From positions 2,764,001-2,828,000 of the forward strand of contig NZ_CP035088.1 in the NCBI RefSeq assembly GCF_004786035.1: a DNA stretch of 64,000 nucleotides, read 5' to 3'. Every line of letters begins with the position of its first letter. Position 1 is the first letter of the stretch. The notes beneath the pieces are model-generated. The model was given only the letters and a program-made list of their open reading frames with translations. It had not been told where the DNA came from and ran no database searches. Of the stretch, positions 52,679-63,100 are shown piece after piece. The stretch is from Pseudomonas viciae. Lineage in GTDB: Bacteria > Pseudomonadota > Gammaproteobacteria > Pseudomonadales > Pseudomonadaceae. The translations under genes and the position numbers were made by a program.

Positions 52679-52706
52679 ATCAGCAACGGCGCAAGCCGTT
52701 GCTGAT
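52679..52706 (+). terminator. Terminator after lapA
   Basis: ATCAGCAACGGC and GCCGTTGCTGAT make a perfect 12-bp stem with a GCAA tetraloop, followed by TTCTTT. The same hairpin recurs after lapB. Confidence 0.9.
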
Positions 52707-52804
52707 TTCTTTGTAGTTAACGGTGGTCGTTTCACACCCTTCAGCTGCGCTTACAGCTCGGTTTACTCGGGCCTGGGGCAGCATTCCAAGACAGGAGTCT
52801 TGTC

Positions 52805-53974
52805 ATGTTCAACCAATTTCCCAAGACCGTTGCATTGTTGTGCGGCGCTATATGTGCGCCGTTTGCACTGGCAGATGTCAATGGCGGTGGCGCTACTTTG
52901 CCTCAGCCGCTTTACCAAACGTCCGGCGTATTGACCACCGGTTTTGCTCCTTACATCGGTGTGGGCAGTGGAGCAGGCAAGGTAGCGTTCCTGAACAACG
53001 ATTACTCTCGGTTCGTACCGGGCGATACCAGTAAAAATGTGCATTGGGCTGCCAGCGACTCGAAGCTCACCGCTACCGAACTGAGTACCTACGTCAGCGT
53101 TCACGGTGCGACCTGGGGGCCATTGATTCAGATACCGTCGGCGGCCACGTCGGTTGCCATTCCTTTCAATAAAGCAGGGACCGCTAACGTCGATTTGAGC
53201 GTGAATCAACTGTGCGGCATCTTCTCTGGACGGCTTACTGACTGGAGCCAGATCATCGGGGCCGGCCGTACCGGTGCCATTACCGTCGTTTACCCCCAAG
53301 GTTCCAGTGGTACTACGGAGCTGTTTACCCGTTTCCTGAATGCCAAGTGCGCTGAAACCGGCACCTTTGCCGTCACCACCAACTTTGCCTCCACCTATAG
53401 TGGCGGCCTTCCGGTCGGTGCAATATCAGCAAACGGTAGTTCAGGTGTCATGAGTGCGGTGAATGCGGCTCAAGGTCGTATCACCTACATGAGCCCCGCC
53501 TATGCAGCGTCCGCGCTGGCCGGTCTGGACGACGCCACAAAAGTGGCGCGGGTTGCTGGTGTTTCTCCAGCACCAGCGAATATTTCGGCTGCGATCGCGA
53601 ACATTGACGTACCTGCCGCCTACAATCGCGCCAACCCTAATGCCTGGGTTCCGGTGTTCGCCGCAACCACCAACCCTAACGACCCAAGCGTCGTGGCGTA
53701 CCCAACCACCGGTTATCCGATTTTGGGCTTTACAAATCTGATCCTGAGCCAGTGCTACACCGACCCTTCGCAGAGCGCACAAGTGCGAGGTTTCCTCACT
53801 CGTCACTATGGTGCATTGGCCGTAAACAACAATGACTCCGCTATCATCGCCAATCGCCTCTTGCCACTGTCAGCCCGTTTGAAAACCTTTATTCGTTCCA
53901 GCTTCCTGACCGCTAGCAATGGTCTAAGTGTCGGCAACCCTAACGTCTGCAATGGCATCGGTCGCCCTCTGTAA
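52805..53974 (+). CDS. lapB: DING-type exoprotein, LapB-like paralogue of LapA
   Basis: 389 residues behind AGGAG. The signal peptide ends ALA and the mature chain starts DVNGGGATLPQPLYQTSGVL, identical to LapA there. The two proteins stay closely similar throughout, ending with the same VCNGIGRPL. It keeps the phosphate-loop segments GVGSGAGKVAFLNNDYSR, AASDSKLTATELS and QGSSGTTELFTRFLN. Codon use is visibly less G/C-biased than in lapA, suggesting a different history or lower expression. It lies 154 nt after lapA with a terminator between, so it probably has its own promoter. Confidence 0.87.
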   Translation: MFNQFPKTVALLCGAICAPFALADVNGGGATLPQPLYQTSGVLTTGFAPYIGVGSGAGKVAFLNNDYSRFVPGDTSKNVHWAASDSKLTATELSTYVSVHGATWGPLIQIPSAATSVAIPFNKAGTANVDLSVNQLCGIFSGRLTDWSQIIGAGRTGAITVVYPQGSSGTTELFTRFLNAKCAETGTFAVTTNFASTYSGGLPVGAISANGSSGVMSAVNAAQGRITYMSPAYAASALAGLDDATKVARVAGVSPAPANISAAIANIDVPAAYNRANPNAWVPVFAATTNPNDPSVVAYPTTGYPILGFTNLILSQCYTDPSQSAQVRGFLTRHYGALAVNNNDSAIIANRLLPLSARLKTFIRSSFLTASNGLSVGNPNVCNGIGRPL

Positions 53975-54001
53975 ACCCATGTCGGGTGCACCCACTACAC
54001 C

Positions 54002-54034
54002 ATCAGCAACGGCGCAAGCCGTTGCTGATTTTTT
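54002..54034 (+). terminator. Terminator after lapB
   Basis: The stem ATCAGCAACGGC / GCCGTTGCTGAT with GCAA loop is identical to the lapA terminator and is followed by six T residues. Confidence 0.93.
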
Positions 54035-54062
54035 GCTCTGGCGCCGCGACCAACACAGCCAC

Positions 54063-54080
54063 ATGAAATTTTCATGACAA
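54063..54080 (-). promoter_or_regulatory. Candidate Pho box upstream of pdtA (reverse orientation)
   Basis: On the minus strand TTGTCAT-GAAA-ATTTCAT has the 7-4-7 layout and 11 of 14 matches, close to the vreA site. It lies 107-124 nt before the pdtA start but points away from that gene, which is unusual for an activating PhoB site. Confidence 0.5.
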
Positions 54081-54186
54081 CCGTTCGGTCCCGTCCCCCT
54101 GTAACCGCCTATCCCCTATAACCAACGCTGGCAGCCTGACAGCACTGCGTTGTGTCCCCTTAGAGCAAACCGAAAGGATGAGTAGG

Positions 54187-57100
54187 ATGCTGCGCTGCAA
54201 ACCCCAGACGAACCTGAACGCTCCACGTCGCGACAGCGAGTTGTCGATGCTGCGGCTCAAGCCGTTGGCCCAGGCCATTGCGCTGCTGATGGTGGCCGGC
54301 AATGCCCACGCAGCGACGGCGTTCAGTTCGGCCTGGTTTGCCGCCAAGGGGGCGACCCAGGCCGGTGGCGCGACGCGGCCTACGACCGCGCAGCCAGGCA
54401 TGCCGCCGCCCTTGGCGCAGCAGCAACGGGCTAACGCGCAGTTGCAGCGTTCGTTGACCAATCTCAACAACACCGTGGCTGCTATCGCGGCCCAGCAAGC
54501 CGCCCAGGCAGCGGGGCGGCAAGCCGCGTTCGGGCAGGTGCAGACTGTGCCCGACGGGCTGGGCGAGGGTGGGCTCAAGGTCGATAACAGCCTGACCCAG
54601 GGCTGGCTCAACGCCAAGGGCCCGAAGCAGACTCAGTCCGGCGGCAAGACCACGGTGACGATCGAGCAGACCGCCGACAAGGCGATTCTCAACTGGGAAA
54701 CCTTCAACGTCGGGCGCAATACCACGGTGGATTTCCAGCAGCAGTCGAACTGGGCCGTGCTCAACCGAGTCAACGACCCTCAAGCGCGACCAAGCCAGAT
54801 CCAGGGCCAGATCAAGGGCAACGGCACGGTGATGCTGATCAACCGCAACGGCATCATTTTCAGCGGCAGCAGCCAGGTCAACGTGCGCAACCTGGCGGCG
54901 GTGGCGGCCAACATCAGCGATGAGCAATTCAGCAAGCGCGGCTTGTACGTCGATGCCATCGGCAGCCAACCGACCTTCACCGACGCAGCGGGCAAGGTCG
55001 AAGTGCAGCAGGGCGCGCTGATCGAAACCCATCGAGCTGCCACCTCCACGGCCGGTGGTGGTTATGCCTTGCTGCTAGGTTCCGAAGTGGAGAACGCCGG
55101 TTCCATCATCACCGCCAAGGGCCAGACCACCCTGGCGGCGGGCGACAACTTCTACATCCGGCGCGGCCAGGGCACCAGCGGCAACCTGCGCTCCACCACC
55201 CGTGGCAACGAGGTCGCGACATCCCTCAAACCGGGCAGCAGCGCCGGCACGGTGATCAACAGCGGCCTGATCCAGGCCAGCACCGGCGACATCACCCTCA
55301 CTGGGCACAATGTGCAGCAGAACGGCGTGGCGGTGGCGAGCAGTTCGGTGGACACCCGCGGCACGGTGCACCTGCTCAACGCTTTCAGCGACAGCACCGG
55401 CAGCGTGACCCTGGGGCAGGGCAGCGCCACCGCAGTGCTTCTCGACGCTGCGGGCGGCAGCGCCCTGGACAGCCAGCGCAATGCCGGACCGGCTGGCCTG
55501 GACGGCACGCCGAACAACCTGATCACCGGTCAGTTCAACAACCTCAGCAGCGTGGTCGACCGCAGCGACCAGTCCCGGGTCGAGATCGTCAGTGGCGGCA
55601 GCGTCGACTTCCAGAACGGCTCCATTACCCTGGCCACCGGCGGCCAGGTCGCGGTCAGCGCCGCCGGTCGCAGCCTGGTGCGCGATGGTGCGGTGATCGA
55701 TGTGTCCGGCGCCATCGGCGTCAAGGTGGCGATGGAATCCAACTCCATCAAGGTCAACGTGCAGGGCAACGAACAGCGTGATGCTCCGGTCAACCGCGAG
55801 GGCGGCAAGCTGACCAACAACGATGTCTGGGTGGACGTGCGTGACTTGATCTACGTCCCGGCGGGCACCAACGGCTACGCCACTGACCGTTGGTACACGG
55901 CGGGTGGGCTGTTGGAAGTCGGCGGTTATTTGGGGACCCGAGGCCACAGCGCCGGTGAATGGGCTGCTCAAGGCGGCACCCTGACGTTCACCGGCAACGA
56001 CGTGGTGACCCAACAGGCGGCGCAGTTGAACCTGTCCGGCGGCACCCTGGATGTGCAGAGCGGCTACCTGCGTCAGTCCTGGCTCAAGGGCCCCAATGGG
56101 CGCTTGTATGAATTGTCCAAGGCGCCGGGGGACATCCTCTACACCGGCATCTACAAGGGCTACGAAGACCACAGCCAACGCTGGGGCCAGACCGATTACT
56201 ACTACAACCCGCTGATTGCCCCGCGCGAGCGTTTCGAAGCGGGTTACACAGTCGGTCGCGATGCCGGCAAGCTGGTGGTGTCGACCCGCAACGCGGTGCT
56301 GGAAGGCCAGATCGTCGGCGAGGTCTACCAGGGCGAACGCCAGACCCAGGCGCCGAACCTCAACCTCGACGGTTACCAGCAATCGCAAAACGCTGTGGCC
56401 CGACGGGCGCAGTTGTGGGTGGGCAGTTACACGCCGATCTATGACAAGACCAGTGGTGTGATCAATAGCGGCCTGAACCCCACGCTCGATCAGGTCACCG
56501 TCGGTAAGGTGGCCGACAAGATTGCCGCGGGCCTGGACCTGACCTCGGTGGTCGGCACTGATCGGCAAGGCAAACTGGTTCTGGATAACGATCTGCTCAA
56601 CGGCTTCCAACTCGGCGCGGTCAAGGTCGCGGCGCTTGAGGGCATCAAGGTCGAGGGGGCACTCAAGGTCACCGATGGCGGCGACATCACGCTTTATGCA
56701 CCGCAGGTCGAGGTGAATGCCGACCTGACGGCCCGCAGCGGTCGCATTGCCTTGGGTAACGTGCTTAAACAGGTCAGAATCGACAATTTCCAGATGGGAG
56801 ACGTCGTGCTTTCGCCCGCCACAGGTCAGCGTGCGGTGGTCACGTTGGGCGAGGGCGTGACGTTGAACACCGCTGGCCGGTGGAGCAACCTGCTGCTTGA
56901 AGGCAACGATCACCAGAACCTGCCGTTTATCAACGGCGGTGCCGTGTCCGTGCGCAGCGACAACATAGATGTGCGCCAGGGCAGCCTGATTGACGTCAGC
57001 TCCGGCGCCGCGGTCATGGCCGATGGCAAGACCCGCGGTGGTAAGGGCGGGGACCTGACTCTGACGGCGATTACCAGTACGTCGTCAGACAGCGGCGACT

Positions 57101-60100
57101 TGAGCCTGGGTGGTGAGCTGCGCGGGACCGGAGTGAGCGGTGGCGGGACCTTGAAGCTGGCGGCCAATAAAGTGCTGATTGGCAACAGCGACTCGCCGCT
57201 TGAACCGGGCACCCTGCAACTGGGCGGTGACTTCTTCGACAAGGGCTTCTCGGCCTATGACATCACCGGCAACGAAGGCCTGACGGTGGCCGAAGGCACC
57301 CGAGTCGATGTGACGATGCCGGTGTACCGTTTTGGCGAGCAGGCGTTGAGCACCGGCAGCGATGCAGAGCCGGCCGAGGCTTTGCAGCGCTGGACGCCGG
57401 AGCTGTACCAGGAAGATGCGATCAAAGGCGTCCTCACCCAGCGTCGCGGCGCGAGCCTGAGCCTCACTGCCGGTACCGCGAACTCCAGCGCCGCCGACAT
57501 GGCGAGCACGGTGTTGAACCTGGGCAAGGGTAGCGTGATCAGCGTCGATCCGGGGCAGGGCATCGATGTGCGCAGCATTGGTCAACTGACTGCCAACGGC
57601 ACCCTTAATGCGTGGGGTGGGCGGGTCAGTCTCACCGAGTTGAGCGTCACGGGTGCGGACGGCGAAGGGGTCAATGCCCAGGGCCACGGTCGTTCCATTT
57701 GGCTCGGCGAACAGGCGCTGATCGACGTCTCCAGTCGCGCCGTGACTGCCCAGGATATGCGCGGCCAGACCTACGGCCTGGTGCGCGACGGCGGCCAGAT
57801 TGTCATCGGCGGCCAGATCGATGCCGCGAAAGGTTCTGCTTCCGCATCCGAACTGTTTGTGGTGGTGCGCGACGGTGCGCGTCTGCAAGCGGATGGCAGC
57901 CAGGCCGTACTGGACATTCCCGGCCAGGGACGTACGTCGGTGGCGAGTAATGGAGGCAGTATTTCCCTGGCATCGGCCAATGGTTTGTACCTGGACGGCG
58001 ACTTCAGCGCTCGTTCGGGTGGCACAGGGGCGGCAGGCGGCAGTTTGTCAGTAGCCCTGGAAACGCCCTATTACCGCAACGATGCGGTCAGTGATCGGGT
58101 CTTGCAAGTGCGTGAGCTGGTGCTGGGGCAAAACGCCCAGGCGACCCTACTGGGCGACTCAGCCGAAACCTCAGCGGATTCACTTGTCTACGGTCACGGT
58201 CGGTTGGGCGTGGACCAGGTCCAGTCGGGCGGCTTCGACAGCCTTGCCTTGTTGAGCAATGGCCTGTTGAGCGCCGATGGCGACGTGTCACTGTCTCTCG
58301 GCCAAAGCCTGAGTCTGTATGCCCGCAGCTTTGGGCCGAGTGCAAATGCGCCAGCCAATACCCGGGTCCAACTCAATGCCTCCCATGTGCTGCTGTCCGG
58401 GCCTGCGGCCGCGCGACCGAATATGGACGGGTATACTCGGCCCGCAGTCGAGGGCGGCGGTGTGTCGCTGTTGGCAAACAAGGCAGTGTTTTCCGTTAAC
58501 GCAGACCTGCTGGATGTACAGGGTAGTGTGATATTTAGCGGCAAAGGCACGCTGAGGCAGGCCGACGGTACTACCGTCGAGCTGGAGCGCGCCGGTTTCG
58601 ACCGGGTCCAGCTAAGCAGTCGGGGTGATTTACGATTCCTGGCCGGGTTCTCTGGCGGCGGTATGCCTGAAGGCTTCACTACCCAATTGCTGACCCCTTC
58701 GGACATGATCTTGCAAGCGGCGCAGTTGTATCCCGCGACCGGGGTCGGCGCACGGATATTGGCAGGATATGGCTGGGGCACTGAACCCGGTAGCGGCATG
58801 ATTCTCTATGATCCGGCGCGTAGCCTGGTCATCGGACGCACCACACAGGTAGCACCTCAAGTGCCTTATTCGGTGTTCGGTCGCTTGCAACTGGGTAGCG
58901 CCAAGATCGAACAAGGTGGTGTTGTCCGTGCACCTTTGGGGTTGCTTGAAATCGGTACAAACAACAGCTTGGCGGGTGTATCGGCTCGAGTAGACTTGTT
59001 GCCGGGCAGCCTGACCTCGGTCAGCGGCCTGGGGTTGGTGCTGCCTTATGGTGGCACTGTCGATGGGCAGAGCTATCAGTACGCTGGAAAGAAGGTTGTG
59101 TTGCTAGGGCAAGGAGCGACTGCCGGCAATGGTGACCTGAATATCGGCGTGATTCTCGGCGGCAAGTCGGTGGCGGCCCAGGAAGGCTCGGTGCTCGATC
59201 TTTCGGGTGGTGGTGAATTGCTCGGCGCCGGTTTTATCTCTGGCCGAGGCGGTTCCACCGATGCTCGCTTCAACCCGCTGGTACAAATCGGCGCGAACGG
59301 CGGTTTCACCTTGCCGGGATTGTCCAGCAACCCGGTCTACGCCATCGTGCCGGGCAACCAGAGCCAGTATGCGCCGGTCGCCTCCGAGGGCGGTGCGGTG
59401 GACCCTAGGGTCGGTCAGCAAATCACCATAGGTGCCGGTGTGCCTGGGCTGGCTGCCGGTACCTATACCCTGATGCCGTCCACCTATGCTTTGCTGCCGG
59501 GGGCGTTTCGAGTCGAGGTCAATGGCTTGGCGGGGCAAGGCGTTACAACCGGCGCGCAACAGATGCGCAACGGTTCGTGGACCGCCGCCGGGGTGCTGTC
59601 GGTGGCCAATACCGGGCAGCGCAACAGCATTGCCAGCCAGCTCATTCTGACGTCTGGCGATGTGCTGCGTCGTTACTCGCAGTACAACGAAACCAGCTAT
59701 GCCCAGTTTGCCGTGGCCGATGCCGCACGGCTGGGTGTCCCCAGGGCTTTGTTGCCAGTGGACGCCAAGACGTTGAAGTTGAACCTGGCCAAGGGCGCGG
59801 GGGATCAGGCGTTCTCCTTCAAGGGCATCGGCAAGTTCGCGCCTCAGACCGGGGGATACGGCGGCACCGTCGCGGTGGTCGCCAGCAATGGTACCGCGCT
59901 GGAGGTGGTCGCCGAAGGGCGCGGGGCCACGGACGGCTTCGAGGGCGTGACCCTCAACGCCGAAAGCCTCAATGCATTGAATGCCTCACGGCAAGTGATC
60001 GGCGGCCAGTTTTCGGTGCTCTATGGCCAAGGTGGCAACTACATCACGCCGCAAAACGTGTCCCGTAGTGTCGCACTGCGTGAAGGTGCGACCCTGTCGG

Positions 60101-63100
60101 CGCCTGAGGTATTCCTCCTGGCCGACGGCGGCGAACTGTTGGTGGAACAAGGCGCCGCCATCAACACCATCGGACGGGGCAAGGCCGCTTACGATGCCCG
60201 TGATGGTTTTATCTATAACCTCAATGTGAAGTTCCAAAACTATAGCTTGCTGGCCGCCTCCAATGGCTTGCTCAATGTATTGGCCCCTCTGTCAGGCACC
60301 ACCGGCACGGTCAACATCGGCGGGTGCAGCCTGACGCCGTGCAGCGGCGTGACCCGAATTCACTCCGAAGGCAGCATCGTTGCTGCGTCCGGCAGCAGCC
60401 TGGAGTTGGACGACCAGGTGCGTTACGGCACCCGTCACCTGACTCTGGCCCTGAGCAACATCAACGTCGGCACCGCCCAGGCCCTGAGCAACGCGGCGAC
60501 GCGCCAGGTACTGCCTGCCGGTCTGACCCTGAGCCAGACCGTGCTCGATCGCCTGTTGCGCGGGGACACCGAGTACGGTGCCCCAGCCCTGGAAACCCTC
60601 GAACTGTCGGCCAGTCAGGCGCTGAATTTCTACGGCACCGTCAGTCTCGACACCTTTGACCCGACCACAGGCAAGTCGCGCCTGAATAACCTGATGCTCA
60701 GCACCCCGGCCATTTATGGCGCCGGCAGCGCCAATGACGTGGCGACCATTCGCACCGCCAACCTGATCTGGAACGGTGCCGTTGGCGCACCGGGTTCGGT
60801 GATTGCCGGCGGTGCCGGTACCGGCACCGGTCGCCTGGACATCCAGGCCCAGCGCATCGAATTCGGCTACGGTGACTTCGCCCAACCTAGCTCGGTCACC
60901 ACCCTGGACCGTCTCGCACTGGGATTCGCCAACGTCAACCTCAGTGCCAGCGAGCGCCTGACGGCCAACCACAAAGGCAGCCTGGCGGTGTATCAAAGCC
61001 AGGGTGCCTATGACGCGAAAACGGGCTACGCCTACAGCGGCGGCAACCTGAATATCCTCACCCCGTTGCTGACCGGTGAAGCCGGTTCGGTCAACCGCAT
61101 CACCGCGGGCGGGGCGGTCAACGTAGCGGGCACAAGCGCTAAGCCGGGCAGCGTCTCCGGGCTTGGGGGCGAGTTGTCCATCAAAGGCGCGAGCCTCAAC
61201 CTTGCCAGCGCGGTGATGCTGCCCAGCGGCAAGCTGACCCTGAGCGCGACGGATGACCTGACCCTGGCCGATGAGGCGCTGATCGACGTGGCGGGCCGCA
61301 CCGTCACCTTCAACGATGTGACACGCTACAGCGCCGGTGGCGAGGTGATCCTGCAAAGCCAGAGCGGCAACATCCGCCAGGCGGATGGTTCAAGCATCGA
61401 CGTCTCGGCCCGACACAACCAGGCCGGTCGGCTCAGTGCGGTGGCTCTGGACGAGGCGGCCGGGATCGTTGATTTGCAGGGGCGGATTCTCGGCAGCAGC
61501 ACGGGCGAATATGACGCCGGAGGCACCGCCATGCCGTACCTGGCCGGCGGCGTGGAAATCCAGGCCCAGCGCCTGGGCGGTAGCGGTAGCCTCAGCGAGC
61601 AGTTTGCGGCGTTGAACCAACGGTTGAACGACGGGCAGGTGTTCGGGTCCCGCAGCTTCCAGCTCAAACAGGGCGACTTGGTGATCGGTAACGAACTCAA
61701 AGCCTCGTCCATCAGCGTTTCCTTGGACAATGGCAGCCTGCTGGTCAACGGCAAAGTGGACGCCAGCGGCGAGCGGGTCGGCAGCATCCGGCTCGCGGCC
61801 GGGCGCTCCCTGACCCTGGGCAGCAACGCGGTGCTCGATGCCCACGGCAGCCGTCTGCGGGTGGACAGCTACGGCAAGATCATCGATTCACCGAACCGGG
61901 CCATCGTTGATCTGACTTCCCGCGGCGGTGTGCTGACCTTGGCCGACGGTGCACGTATCGATCTGCGACATGGCACCGCGGCGCCTGCCGGGCAGCACGA
62001 CGGTCGTGCCCGTGGCACGCTGGAACTCAATGCGCGGCGTGCCGGCTCGAATCCGACCCAGGGCGACATTGCCATCGACGCCAGCGGTGGCCTGGATATC
62101 CAGGGCGCTCGTTCGATTGCCGTCAACGGTACGTGGCAGTACAACGACGCAGCCTACGGCAGCGATCCGGCGGCCAGCGGTCGCCCTTATCAGGTCATCG
62201 ACCAGGCGTACCTGGATGGCAAGCATCAGGACAGTATCGCTTTCATCAACGCGGCGCTGGCCAACGGCGATTTGATGCAACGCAAACTCGCCGGTCTGAA
62301 CAACGCTCGATATGCCGATGCGTTCCACTTGCGGCCGGGTGTGGAGATCGTCAGCGCGACGGCTGACGGTGACTTGGTGGTGCGGGGTGACCTGGACCTG
62401 TCCGGCTATCGCTATGCCAGTGTGAATCCGCATACCCGTAAAACCGCCGTGTACGGCTCCGGTGAGTCGGGGGCGCTGACGCTGCGGGCCGGAGGTGACC
62501 TGAATATCTACGGCAGCATCAACGATGGATTTGCCCAGCCGCCGGCCACCAACGACGACAAGGGCTGGGTGCTGTTGCCGGGCATTGATTTCGCGGCGGG
62601 CGATATCGTCGTGCCCGGTACCGGCGTGACCCTGGCCGACGACACGGCGTTTCCGGCGGGCTCGGTGCTCAACTTTGACGTGCCGCTCAAGGGCGCTACC
62701 TTGGCGGCGGGAACGCGCCTGCCGGTCGCTGCGACGCTTGATCAACCACTGGTGCTACCGGCCGGTACGGTGCTGGCCGCGGCGGTGCATGACGCCTCGG
62801 GTAACCTGTTGTTCGCGGCCGGCACCTTGTTGGCTTCGACTCAGACCCTTGAGGCGGGAACAGTGCTGGGGGCGGGCAGCCTGCTGGGCAGCAGCGCAAC
62901 CATCGGCAGCCTGATCTGGCCTAAAGGCGTTGCGTTGCCGGGCATTGCGGACGCGAGCAACGGCTTGACCAACGTCCTGCGTCTCAGCGGTCCCCTGGCA
63001 CTGAGTGTGGGTTCGAAAATCCCTTCAGGTACCGACATCAAGCTGCCGGCCGGTGTCGAGTCGGTGCAGTTGCGTCCGGAAGTGGCGGGGAGCAACTGGG

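Noticed and set aside
55075..56913. A 612-codon antisense frame inside pdtA, and similar ones at 60292-61356 and 61888-62745
   Set aside because: They are complements of the repetitive Gly/Asn/Thr-rich TpsA sequence; no start context or family similarity.
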